Below are positions 15,751 to 23,784 of a stretch of DNA of 32,823 nucleotides, piece by piece. The stretch spans positions 1 through 32,823 of the forward strand of contig CAWVSV010000019.1 in the NCBI GenBank assembly GCA_963933095.1, written 5' to 3'. A model generated the notes under the pieces. It saw only the letters and a list, made by a program, of their open reading frames with translations, had not been told where the DNA came from and made no database searches. The stretch comes from UBA1124 sp963933095 (GTDB lineage Bacteria > Pseudomonadota > Gammaproteobacteria > Pseudomonadales > Cellvibrionaceae). Made by a program: the position numbers and the translations under genes. Within the stretch, counting starts at the first letter, position 1, and every line of letters begins with the position of its first letter.

Positions 15751-16026
15751 GCTAAATAATCCTATGTGTTGGAAATAATGTTGGGGGTATTGATTACTTA
15801 ACAATAACGATACTCGTTTTTATTAAATTTATTTCAGCTACATACTTACTCCGTTTATTAAAGATTGAGCGTATTGTTAGATAAACGGCGCTAATTACTA
15901 AAAAATTCTTTGTCTTACCCCCCAGTTAGACGGCGAATTTACCGACAAAAATCTCTATTACGCTTTTCTATAGGCTATTTATTATTGAGTGATGGTCTAA
16001 ACAGTCATGTGCTGCGTATATTTTAA

Positions 16027-16048
16027 TACTGAACCATTTTTTTCAGTA
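16027..16048. repeat. Inverted repeat TACTGAA/TTCAGTA upstream of pseudoazurin
   Basis: Two perfect 7-base arms are separated by eight bases, centred about 64 bases before the pseudoazurin ATG. It could be an operator or a leader hairpin. Confidence 0.4.
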
Positions 16049-16066
16049 AAGATTGTAATCATTATT

Positions 16067-16084
16067 GTTAAGCTGAGGCTTAAC
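16067..16084. promoter_or_regulatory. Inverted repeat GTTAAGC/GCTTAAC just before the pseudoazurin ribosome-binding site
   Basis: A perfect 7-bp stem with the 4-base loop TGAG ends seven bases before the AGGAGA Shine-Dalgarno (16090-16095). It could be a repressor operator or an mRNA hairpin affecting translation. Confidence 0.45.
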
Positions 16085-16101
16085 ATCCTAGGAGAAAAGC
16101 A

Positions 16102-16545
16102 ATGATACGTAAACTCTGTGTAGCAATAGTACTGTCAACCTTGTCGGTATTCGCTATCGCTGCGGAACATACCGTTCAGATGAAAAACACTGGTACTGAA
16201 GGTATGATGGTTTTTGAACCTGGTTTTTTGAAGGTAGCTGTTGGCGATACAGTGCATTTTGAACCTACTGATGTGGGACACAACTCTCAATCAGTGGCCG
16301 AGCTTATCCCTGCTGGTGCCACCCCCTGGAAAGGTGACTTCGGTAAGAAAGTCTCGATTATCATCGACAAAGATGGAGTCTATGTGTACCAATGTTTACC
16401 TCATACTATGCTAGGCATGGTAGGCGTAATTGTGGCCGGTGATGCAAGTAATTTGGCCGATATTCAGGTTAAAGCTGAGCCATTTATCGCTAAAATTAGT
16501 ATGAATAAAGAACGTTTAGGTACTTATTTAGCAAAAGCCAAATAG
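16102..16545 (+). CDS. Pseudoazurin (blue type-1 copper protein)
   Basis: Pseudoazurin is a small periplasmic electron carrier, known to feed copper nitrite reductase, nitrous oxide reductase or cytochrome c peroxidase. The 147-residue precursor has a signal peptide (about 1-21, ending AIAA). All four type-1 copper ligands are visible: H60 in VGHNS, C98 and H101 in QCLPHTMLGMVG, and M106. The EPGFLKVAVGDTVHF strand and the C-terminal helix pair are typical of pseudoazurin and absent from plastocyanin and azurin. A strong AGGAGA precedes the ATG. No denitrification gene lies in the window, so its redox partner is elsewhere. A long terminator-like hairpin follows directly. Confidence 0.93.
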   Translation: MIRKLCVAIVLSTLSVFAIAAEHTVQMKNTGTEGMMVFEPGFLKVAVGDTVHFEPTDVGHNSQSVAELIPAGATPWKGDFGKKVSIIIDKDGVYVYQCLPHTMLGMVGVIVAGDASNLADIQVKAEPFIAKISMNKERLGTYLAKAK

Positions 16546-17074
16546 ATACTATTAATGATTAACTTATAACATTTAAGTTAATCATTTTTTACGTGTCTGC
16601 GTTAATTTTTTACTTAACCATTTTATATGTATTTTAGTTAATATAAATATGAGAAATTACATATTTCTAATTTTGCAATGGAGGATTTTATATCCTGCGC
16701 TTAAAAATATTATATTTTTATACGTGGGCAATAAATATATTTAATACAGAGTGTGTAAGACGTTTCTTACGGCTAAATATTCGTTGACGTAAATCATACA
16801 TATTTGATCCCAGCAAATCATTGATGTGCTTGGGTTGCTAACTTTTGTTAACTTTGCTTAACTTTAAACTGCTTAATGACAACTGAATTATGTTTATTAA
16901 TTTTGCCACCCAGTGGTGTTGATAACGAGTACTCGTTGTGGTCGCAAATCTAACAATCTAGCCCGTTTATTCTTTACGACCAAGGCTCAACATGTTTTTG
17001 TTGCTTGCTCACTCATACGTCACATCTACTCGCCAATGTTGGGTTGCTAGCCACCATTTAGTAATACCCACTTA
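16546..17074. other. AT-rich intergenic region with hairpins
   Basis: No gene is seen in these 529 bases. They hold the pseudoazurin terminator and a small AT-only palindrome (16702-16720), and otherwise nothing recognised. Confidence 0.6.
16554..16590 (+). terminator. Terminator hairpin after pseudoazurin
   Basis: AATGATTAACTTA and TAAGTTAATCATT form a perfect 13-bp stem with a 7-base loop, followed by four more T. The stem is AT-rich but long and lies nine bases after the stop codon. Confidence 0.7.
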
Positions 17075-17434
17075 ATGAAATCTCTAAGTATTATGCGTCT
17101 TTTTCCTGCTTGCCCAAACTGTCAGTCTGTATATGTTTATCAAGATCGTGAACTATTAATCTGCCCAGAGTGCGCTCATGAGTGGAGCCTCACTGAACTG
17201 GCAGAAGAAGAACTTATTCAGGTCAAAGACTCAAATGGCAGTCTGTTAAGAAAGGGCGACAAGGTCACCATGATTAAAGACCTTAAAATCAAAGGTAGCT
17301 CACAGGTACTCAAGATCGGCACTAAAGCCGTGATCAGGCGCATTAATGACGGTAAAGATCATCAATTGGATTGCAAAGTGGACGGCGCTGGCGAGATAAT
17401 GGTCACTGCCAAGTTTGCGAAAAAAGCCAGCTAA
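17075..17434 (+). CDS. yjdM: YjdM/PhnA-family zinc-ribbon protein
   Basis: The 119-residue protein matches E. coli YjdM (formerly PhnA). It has an N-terminal zinc ribbon with two CxxC pairs (C13/C16 and C30/C33) followed by a HEWS segment. A C-terminal beta domain carries the hallmark KDSNGSLLRKGDKVTMIKDL and IKGSSQVLKIGTKA segments (about 51-85) and DCKVDGAGEI. Despite the old name it is not a proven phosphonoacetate hydrolase, and its role remains unsettled. ATG 17075 gives a six-residue extension; ATG 17093 (MRLFPACPNC) aligns better with homologues but has no better ribosome-binding site, so the start is uncertain. It is a single gene. Confidence 0.9.
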   Translation: MKSLSIMRLFPACPNCQSVYVYQDRELLICPECAHEWSLTELAEEELIQVKDSNGSLLRKGDKVTMIKDLKIKGSSQVLKIGTKAVIRRINDGKDHQLDCKVDGAGEIMVTAKFAKKAS

Positions 17435-17517
17435 GTTAATACGGCACACACAGTCTGTTATTAGCTTAACAATAGGCATTTAATGCTAACTTAATAAACT
17501 CAATGCTTTGCCTGGTG

Positions 17518-18402
17518 TTATACAAAGTCTTGGTAGCACTGAAAGCTCATCACATCCGCAAAGACATCAAAAGGCGGGTGGCTGTATTTTTTCAGCCACA
17601 GTGCCTTTTTCTTATTGGACCAATCCAGTGCTGTGAAGGCCTGCTCTAGATGCTCGTCTAGCTTGGCGATTAACTCAAAGCGAAAACCGCCTGAATCATC
17701 GACGCGTTCAAAGACTTTAGCTAGTCGTTTATAAACCGTCATGATTATTTCAAATCGGTTTTCAGTGTCTAAATTTTGCGCAGCAGACAGTATTTCAACC
17801 ATTTCTGTGTCGGCGTTATCAAAATAAATAGCTACCTGCTGCCACTCAAACAGATGTTTTAGTGGTAGCACTTGTGTAATGCGCTTTTTTAAAACCTTGG
17901 GATCGCCGGACTGGGCGGCAAACTCGGCTTTAAGTAGCCATGTTTTTTTCAGTACTTTATCGGCATTAATCAGCTTTAGCAGGCTGGCTTCTAAAGTGGT
18001 TTTCTCTTGAGTTTGCAGGTGCCCGATTAAAAGGCTTTGCTCAGCCTGATCTTTACTATGGCGCTTGTGGGCGCGCTGGCGTTTAGCGGCAACGGTCTTT
18101 AATACATCTTCTGAGATAATTGAGGTATCACCGCTGGCTGCAATAGCCAGAGCATAGCCATGTTTGCAGGTTTTATGAAATTCAAAGGCGCGGCAATCAC
18201 AGCGCATTTTTAATAACTTGTCAGACGCACAGGTTATTTCAGTATGGTATCGCTCTGAGCCAGAACCAGAAATTAAACCACTGGCTTTATCTTCATTGAC
18301 ATCTTGTAGCTCAACAGACTCAGCGGCGACAATCTCCTGTGCTTTCAGCCAGGTGCTCATTGTGGTGCTGTTCGATAATTCTTTCAGGTTTATTTTTAGC
18401 AT
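17518..18402 (-). CDS. SWIM zinc-finger domain protein
   Basis: From ATG 18402 the product has 294 residues. A SWIM-type zinc finger is visible as CDC-x8-CKH (C68, C70, C79, H81), preceded by the typical beta-hairpin YHTEITCAS..LLKMRCDC. SWIM domains bind DNA or protein partners and occur in helicase-associated and transposase-like proteins. The rest is helical, with a basic patch RQRAHKRHSK and several helix pairs resembling repeat scaffolds. No catalytic domain is visible. The open frame continues upstream to 18519, but that part is poorly conserved-looking, so I used a start near the recognisable domain; ATG 18423 or 18360 are alternatives. Function unknown. Confidence 0.72.
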   Translation of the reverse strand: MLKINLKELSNSTTMSTWLKAQEIVAAESVELQDVNEDKASGLISGSGSERYHTEITCASDKLLKMRCDCRAFEFHKTCKHGYALAIAASGDTSIISEDVLKTVAAKRQRAHKRHSKDQAEQSLLIGHLQTQEKTTLEASLLKLINADKVLKKTWLLKAEFAAQSGDPKVLKKRITQVLPLKHLFEWQQVAIYFDNADTEMVEILSAAQNLDTENRFEIIMTVYKRLAKVFERVDDSGGFRFELIAKLDEHLEQAFTALDWSNKKKALWLKKYSHPPFDVFADVMSFQCYQDFV

Positions 18403-19247
18403 AGTGGCTTGATATTGAATCATAACGGTTAAATATATTGCACGATTATAGTGCTTAACAGCCAAAATATGGAGACTAAAGAAAATACTCATGGCTAGCC
18501 ACTGAACCCGAGTAGTCAATTGTGGTATTTAAAAATGATCGCTTTGAGTTTTTATAGCGAGTAGTAAATCATTGCGAGGTTTTAAACGTGAAAGCGTCGC
18601 AGGCGGTTATTTTTATATAACTAACTTATCTTTTTAGGTCATCTGCAGACCAAGCTATTACTGGGTTTACTTTTCTATCAGTGCTTTAAGTTATTATCAA
18701 ATCGCCATTATGTCTAAGTTGAGCAGCTCTGTATTGTTTAAAGGTGAGATGGTTCGAAGATAATCGGTTTCCAGCGTCGCTATTTGGCTAGCCTGATACT
18801 TATTAGAGGTGCTCTGGCAACATCACCTGCCGACTTTTGGCCTTGGTTACGCAGGCAAATGACTCTATGGGTGTTTTGACTGACTAAGAGTGAGGCCAGA
18901 TAGACATCTGGGCACGCTTGAATTAGTTAAAGCAAACAAGATCGCTGTTGTCATTTTTAACTTTATTACTAGTTTTAAGTTGTGTTAACTTATTGAAATA
19001 TATCAGAAAATTATTTTATCGATCGACTTTAATGCAATCGCATAAAGTGTAGCGGTAGAAGTTTTAAAAATCAGTTATGATTATTGTTATCTATTTGGTG
19101 AACATCTATACAAGTTCTAGATTCAATAGCTGCTAGCTATAGAAGTTGGGCATAGAGTAGGTTTTTAATGACATATTACTATTCAAGGCCAGATTTTAAT
19201 ATTCGACTATAAAAATGTTTAACTCTAATAATAAAATGGAAATTTTT
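18403..19247. other. Intergenic region upstream of the GH5 gene
   Basis: Apart from the possible 5' extension of the SWIM gene, I see no gene here. The last 250 bases are AT-rich and should contain the GH5 promoter. No clear operator was recognised. Confidence 0.55.
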
Positions 19248-21962
19248 ATGAACAAAATCACTCAATCGGCGCTGTTGCTAGGAGCGATGATTGCCTCTGC
19301 CAATACTATGGCTGCGATCGATAACGATTTTAACGGCGATGGCATCGCCGATATCCTCTGGCGCAATTCTACCGACGCCAGCGTTAAAATTGCCATGGGA
19401 ACAAGCGACGGTATTATTTCGGGTGCCGAGCAACTAATGAACAAGTCGAGTGATTGGACTGCCCAGATGGGCGATTTCAATGGCGACGGCGCTGCTGATA
19501 TTCTTTGGCGCAACCAGGTTTCTGGCGCGGTAAAAGTAGCGTCCAGCGATGCCAGCGGTAATCAGGGCGCCGTTATAAATTTGGCGTCAAAAGGTAGTGC
19601 GTGGGGGACCTATATAGGTGATTTTAATGCCGATGGTCGCGATGATATTTTATGGCGCAAACCGTCCGAAGGTACCGTAGTTGTAGGTATCAGCGATGCC
19701 AATGGTGGTCAGAGCCGTACAGAGTCTTTTTTCGACAAGGGTGCGGCATGGGAAATATCTATTGGTGACTTTAATGGTGACGGTGGCGACGATATGTTGT
19801 GGCGTCGCGGAACTGACGGATCAACAAAGATTGTTTTCACCGATGCTAATGGCCAACAAACCAATGTGGTAAATGCCGTGCCATTCAAGCGTTTTACCGC
19901 TTGGGACGTTCAAGTTGCTGACTTTAATGGCGACGGACGCGATGATATTTTCTGGCGCAAAGGCGACGATGGCACTGTAAAAGTCGGCATTACCGGTGCT
20001 GACGGCAAACAGGCGTATTCTACGTCTCATTTTTCTAAGTTTAATGCTTGGACTGCAGACCTAGCCGATTTTAATGGCGATGGTAGTCACGACATTTTGT
20101 GGCGCAGATCTTCGACTGGCACCGTGAAAGTTGCCATCAGTGGCGATGATATTATTGGTGACACAAATGAAGTTTTTGGCGCTGTCGCCGTTGTTTCAGG
20201 CGCACAAGTTCGTGTTGAGAACTTGCCCGATAAATTCTCTGCTTGGACTCATAAACTGGCCGATTATAACGGCGATGGTCATACCGATATACTCTGGCAC
20301 AAAGCCGCTAGTGGTGATCTGAATCTTGCGATTAGTAATGCCATGGGCAATCAGCAGAGTGTGCAGTCGATTAATCCATCGAACTGGAGTAACGGTTCAT
20401 CTTCCAGTTCTAGCAGTTCATCTTCCGGCGGCTCATCGTGTATTATTAAGTCTATCGTTAACTACTGCGCCAATGTGAACATAAACGAATACCCTAACTG
20501 GACTCAAGAAGATCAGACTGGTACGCCTTCTTACGCCAATAGCGGCGATATAATGCAACTTGACGACAAATATTATGAAGCCAATTTCTGGACTCAAACG
20601 AAACCTAGTGATGGCGAGGACTGGAAGCTATTAGGTGATTGCATAAAAATTCAAAGAGACTGTAGTTCGGGTTCTAGTACTGGTGGCAGTTCATCATCTA
20701 GTTCCTCAAGTTCTAGCAGCTCTTCTTCAAGTTCTAGCAGCTCGTCGTCAAGTAGCTCTTCTTCCAGTAGTTCGTCTTCTGGTAGTTCATCGGGTGCTGG
20801 GCTGACTCCAGTCGAACAGCATGGCCAGCTGCATGTGTGCGGCAGTGTTCTGTGCGATGAAAATAACCAAGAAGTACAGTTACGCGGTATGAGCACGCAT
20901 GGGCTGCAGTGGTATGGATGGGATAATTGCGTCACCGATAAATCTCTGACCGCGTTGGCCGATGACTGGCAGGCCGATATCATACGTATCGCTTTGTATA
21001 TTCAAGAGGGTGGTTACGAAACTGATCCAGTTGGGTATACCCAGCAGGTGAGTCGTATCATTGATGAAGCGACCGAACGTGGTCTTTATGTGTTGGTTGA
21101 TTGGCATCAGTTGTCTCCCGGTGATCCCAATGCAAACCTGGATAACGCCATCAAGTTCTTTAATGATCTGGTGCCGGCTTATGCCGATCACATTAATATT
21201 CTTTACGATGTAGCCAATGAGCCCAATGGCGTTAACTGGGCTAGCATTCAGAGTTACGCGATGCAGATTATTCCAGAGATCCGTCAGCATGACCCAGATG
21301 CGGTAGTCATAGTAGGTACCCCCGGTTGGTCCTCGCTGGGACTTTCTGATGGGAACAGTGCACAGGATATCGTCGATAATCCAGTCACTCTGGATAACAT
21401 TATGTACAGCTTTCATTTCTATGCTGCATCACACGGTCAGGCATACCGAGATCGGCTAGAGTGGGCTATCGCTCGCCTACCCATTTTTGTCACTGAATGG
21501 GGCACTCAAACCTACAGCGGTGATGGTGACAATGATTTTGTCAGTGCCCAAGCCTATGTAGACTTAATGGCTGAACATAACATCAGTTGGACTAACTGGA
21601 ATTACGCGGATGATTTTCGCAGTGGCTCTGTTTGGCAGGAGGGGGTGTGCAGCAGTGACGGTCCTTGGGTAGAAAGCAATTTAAAGCCTGCCGGCGTCTG
21701 GGTTAGAGATAAGATTATTAATAAGACTTCTATATCGTTTTATCCCTCTACTACGCTAACGGGTGATATCACGCTAACGGATGAAATTCAGGAAAATGAC
21801 GATGCCGATTGTGAGGTAACTGATAAAATTAGGGTAACAGGCGGACTTGTGCAAGTTGACGATTGTGAGGTAACTGGCGATTTGGTGGTTAATGGCAATT
21901 TTGAGGCAAGTGGGGCTACTGGCGCAAATACTGATGGACTAGGCACCCTTAAAGTTAATTAA
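19248..21962 (+). CDS. Secreted multi-domain GH5 (subfamily 2 type) endo-beta-1,4-glucanase
   Basis: A 904-residue secreted protein. A signal peptide (about 1-22, ending NTMA) is followed by seven FG-GAP/VCBS-type repeats with calcium loops DxNxDGxxD plus I/M-LWR (about 24-370). Poly-Ser linker 1 (about 383-396) leads to a 75-residue four-cysteine module (C398, C407, C465, C472) with CBM5/12-like aromatics. Poly-Ser linker 2 (about 473-515) precedes a GH5 catalytic domain (about 520-810). The GH5 part closely resembles Bacillus Cel5A: acid/base E658 in ANEPNG, nucleophile E750 in TEWGT, and an HFYAASHG block. It should cleave internal beta-1,4-glucan bonds. The tail (about 825-904) is unrecognised and contains an 18-residue repeat. 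ATG 19248 gives a clean signal peptide and follows GGAA; ATG 19215 would add eleven residues. FG-GAP repeats at the N-terminus are unusual for a cellulase. Confidence 0.92.
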   Translation: MNKITQSALLLGAMIASANTMAAIDNDFNGDGIADILWRNSTDASVKIAMGTSDGIISGAEQLMNKSSDWTAQMGDFNGDGAADILWRNQVSGAVKVASSDASGNQGAVINLASKGSAWGTYIGDFNADGRDDILWRKPSEGTVVVGISDANGGQSRTESFFDKGAAWEISIGDFNGDGGDDMLWRRGTDGSTKIVFTDANGQQTNVVNAVPFKRFTAWDVQVADFNGDGRDDIFWRKGDDGTVKVGITGADGKQAYSTSHFSKFNAWTADLADFNGDGSHDILWRRSSTGTVKVAISGDDIIGDTNEVFGAVAVVSGAQVRVENLPDKFSAWTHKLADYNGDGHTDILWHKAASGDLNLAISNAMGNQQSVQSINPSNWSNGSSSSSSSSSSGGSSCIIKSIVNYCANVNINEYPNWTQEDQTGTPSYANSGDIMQLDDKYYEANFWTQTKPSDGEDWKLLGDCIKIQRDCSSGSSTGGSSSSSSSSSSSSSSSSSSSSSSSSSSSSSSSGSSSGAGLTPVEQHGQLHVCGSVLCDENNQEVQLRGMSTHGLQWYGWDNCVTDKSLTALADDWQADIIRIALYIQEGGYETDPVGYTQQVSRIIDEATERGLYVLVDWHQLSPGDPNANLDNAIKFFNDLVPAYADHINILYDVANEPNGVNWASIQSYAMQIIPEIRQHDPDAVVIVGTPGWSSLGLSDGNSAQDIVDNPVTLDNIMYSFHFYAASHGQAYRDRLEWAIARLPIFVTEWGTQTYSGDGDNDFVSAQAYVDLMAEHNISWTNWNYADDFRSGSVWQEGVCSSDGPWVESNLKPAGVWVRDKIINKTSISFYPSTTLTGDITLTDEIQENDDADCEVTDKIRVTGGLVQVDDCEVTGDLVVNGNFEASGATGANTDGLGTLKVN
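21807..21876 (+). repeat. Direct repeat in the 3' end of the GH5 gene
   Basis: The 16-base sequence GATTGTGAGGTAACTG occurs exactly twice (21807-21822 and 21861-21876), 54 bases apart. It encodes DCEVT twice at an 18-residue period, which points to a recent internal duplication in the tail domain. Confidence 0.7.
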
Positions 21963-21995
21963 CGACCTTTAATAGGCGAAAATAAAAGAACTCGA

Positions 21996-22031
21996 AAAGG
22001 GCTCGTATCATTTGATGCGGGCCCTTTTTTT
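21996..22031 (+). terminator. Terminator after the GH5 gene
   Basis: A stem of about 15 bp runs from AAAGGGCTCGTATCA to TGATGCGGGCCCTTT with two G-T wobble pairs and a very short loop, followed by further T. It lies 34 bases after the stop codon. Confidence 0.88.
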
Positions 22032-22128
22032 CGAATATAACAGGTCATGTACTTAACCCACACTCCCTTCCTCGCGTGCAAAATTCACTATTTTTATTCT
22101 TTCGTAAACTGAGCTGCATAAAATAGGT

Positions 22129-22166
22129 AAAAAAAAGGGCTTGATCATGAGATCAAGCCCTTTTTT
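22129..22166. terminator. Bidirectional intrinsic terminator
   Basis: GGGCTTGATC and GATCAAGCCC form a 10-bp stem with loop ATGA, flanked by runs of A on one side and T on the other. It can end transcripts from both strands, chiefly that of the minus-strand universal stress gene. Confidence 0.85.
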
Positions 22167-22188
22167 GTTTTGGTTGTGATTAATCTTT

Positions 22189-22326
22189 GATTTAAAGCGA
22201 GAGATTTGGCGCAAGAGCAAGGAAGAGGCGCACGCAGGGCGGGAGTGTACATACAGTACATGACCAACCGAGTACGCATCTGACGCCGCTATTGCGCCAA
22301 AGATCCGCGTTAAACAAAGATTTATT
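22189..22326. repeat. Imperfect long inverted-repeat element with GTAC centre
   Basis: The outer arms are reverse-complementary with small gaps. Left AATCTTTG (22192-22199) pairs with CAAAGATT (22315-22322), and left TTTGGCGCAA (22205-22214) pairs with TTGCGCCAAA (22292-22301). Between them TTTAAAGCG faces CGCGTTAAA. Inside, GGCG faces CGCC, and the centre TGTAC-ATACA-GTACA forms a small hairpin. The element lies between the bidirectional terminator and the universal stress gene and overlaps that gene's stop codon. It looks like a MITE/REP-like dispersed intergenic repeat or a structured 3' UTR; no second copy is in this window. Confidence 0.6.
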
Positions 22327-23152
22327 CGTAGTTAATCACCATCACATCATCGTCTAAGGCATCTATTAATCGCTCGGCGGTATTACCGCGGCGAGTGCTA
22401 ATACCGAGCATGCCGTTTTGGCCAAGGGTACCCATAACGACTAAATCGGCGTCGATTTTTTTTGCCGTGGCGGCAACTACTTCATCGGTATAGCCGGGTT
22501 CAACATGGATGTTTTCTTGCGCCACGCCAGTTTCATTCATTAGTTTGCCGCGGTCAGGGTAGTGCAATGAGTCCATATAACCGTTGGCAATGTGTAATTC
22601 GGCCCCATAACCCTCGGCAAAGCCTTTGGCTGCGGTGAGAATTTTTTGGTTAAGCGCTTGCTGTTCATCGCGCTGAGCCTGAAAGTTAACCGCAGCCAGA
22701 ATCACCTTGCGCTGCTTTTTGGCACCGGGGCGAATCAGTACTACTGGGCAGTCGGCGTTTTTAAGTAGCTCCCACTTAGAATCGGTAAAGAAAAAACGGC
22801 GGAAGTCCGTTTTGTTATTATCATTAGCAGTCAGGTAAATAGCATCGGCGCCCCAGCGCTTGGCGCTTTGCATAATAGACTTTTGCCATTCGCTCGACCA
22901 AGACACCTCTAGCTGGTAGTTGAGTTCAGCGTTTATCAGTGGTGTACGAATGTGTTCTTTAAACCAATGCTCATCGCGAAAGACCGCAGAATTTACAGCG
23001 CGGGTATCAATGGCTTCTGGATCGACGGCCACAAACACGTGCACCTGTGGTCGTGGCTCACGAATACTGGCGGTTAAAATTGCGCGCTCTAAAGCGATAT
23101 GCTGGTCGTCAGTAGGGTCGACAACGACAAAAAGTTTTTCCTGGGATGACAT
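22322..23152 (-). CDS. Tandem-domain universal stress protein
   Basis: The 276-residue cytoplasmic protein has two UspA-type domains in tandem, like E. coli UspE but shorter. Domain 1 is about 5-147, beginning KLFVVVDPTDD and ending DCPVVLIRP. Domain 2 is about 152-275, beginning RKVILAAVNF, and ends with VMGTLGQNG..GISTRRGNTAERLI then DDVMVINYE. The second domain keeps the GxxG-x9-G-(S/T)-type nucleotide loop of ATP-binding USPs; the first lacks a clear one. Such proteins help survival under starvation, oxidative and other stresses. GGAG lies 11 bases before the ATG. It is divergent from the MaoC gene. Confidence 0.88.
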   Translation of the reverse strand: MSSQEKLFVVVDPTDDQHIALERAILTASIREPRPQVHVFVAVDPEAIDTRAVNSAVFRDEHWFKEHIRTPLINAELNYQLEVSWSSEWQKSIMQSAKRWGADAIYLTANDNNKTDFRRFFFTDSKWELLKNADCPVVLIRPGAKKQRKVILAAVNFQAQRDEQQALNQKILTAAKGFAEGYGAELHIANGYMDSLHYPDRGKLMNETGVAQENIHVEPGYTDEVVAATAKKIDADLVVMGTLGQNGMLGISTRRGNTAERLIDALDDDVMVINYE

Positions 23153-23297
23153 GGGTTTGTCTGCTCCGTAAGAGTGGGTATTGACGATGATGCCTTGTGA
23201 ACATCGATATTATTTAAGCACAACTCTAGGCGGGTTTACAGGGTACAATCGCACACATTTTTGACAGTTATTAAATATATATTGAGAGAGCGCCAGT

Positions 23298-23783
23298 ATG
23301 ACTCTAAACCGTCTAAAAAATATGCCCATCGATGAATTAAGTGAAGGTTTGTCACGTCAGTACTCCAAGCAACTTACTCAGCGTGATGTGGTGTTGTTTG
23401 CAGCTACCTCTGGCGATGTTAACCCGGTTCATTTGGATGCTGAATATGCGGCCACCACACCTTTTGGCGAGCCGATCGGACATGGTATGTGGACCGGAGC
23501 TTTAGTCTCGGCGGCTATTGCCACCACGCTGCCTGGTCCCGGCAGTGTTTACCGCGGGCAGAGTTTACAGTTTAAGAAACCCGTTAAACTGGGTGATACT
23601 ATTACCGTAACACTCACTGTAGAGTCCATTCGCGCGCGCGTGGCGCTGGTTACTTTAAAGTGTGAAGCGCACAACCAAGATGGCATATTAGTGGCCACCG
23701 GCACTGCCGAGGTGATTGCGCCGAAAGAAAAACAGGCACTGGATATCAAACCGTTGCCAGCCGTAACCGTTGAGGGTTTATAG
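23298..23783 (+). CDS. MaoC-like (R)-specific enoyl-CoA hydratase
   Basis: The 161-residue protein has a hotdog-fold MaoC hydratase domain. The (R)-hydratase motif is present with D40 and H45 in SGDVNPVHLD, five residues apart as in PhaJ, followed by the FGEPIGHGMWTGAL segment. These enzymes hydrate trans-2-enoyl-CoA to (R)-3-hydroxyacyl-CoA and can feed polyhydroxyalkanoate synthesis or other acyl-CoA pathways. Length fits PhaJ-like single-domain enzymes. No PHA synthase is in the window, so the pathway is open. A DUF3144 gene begins one base after its stop codon, so the two are likely translationally coupled. Confidence 0.88.
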   Translation: MTLNRLKNMPIDELSEGLSRQYSKQLTQRDVVLFAATSGDVNPVHLDAEYAATTPFGEPIGHGMWTGALVSAAIATTLPGPGSVYRGQSLQFKKPVKLGDTITVTLTVESIRARVALVTLKCEAHNQDGILVATGTAEVIAPKEKQALDIKPLPAVTVEGL

Positions 23784-23784
23784 T

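Larger units (their letters stand above)
15751..16101. promoter_or_regulatory. Divergent promoter region, DUF6607-like gene and pseudoazurin gene
   Basis: This AT-rich region carries the promoters of two divergent genes. Near the pseudoazurin start it holds two perfect 7-bp inverted repeats (16027-16048 and 16067-16084). A weak Fur-box-like segment (about 16048-16066) lies between them. Confidence 0.5.

Noticed and set aside
18745..18760. GGTTCGA-like segment resembling a tRNA T-loop
   Set aside because: No acceptor, D or anticodon stem can be built around it.
20880..21416. 178-codon minus-strand frame opposite the GH5 catalytic domain
   Set aside because: The plus-strand frame encodes a clear GH5 domain; the reverse frame is a shadow with no recognisable features.
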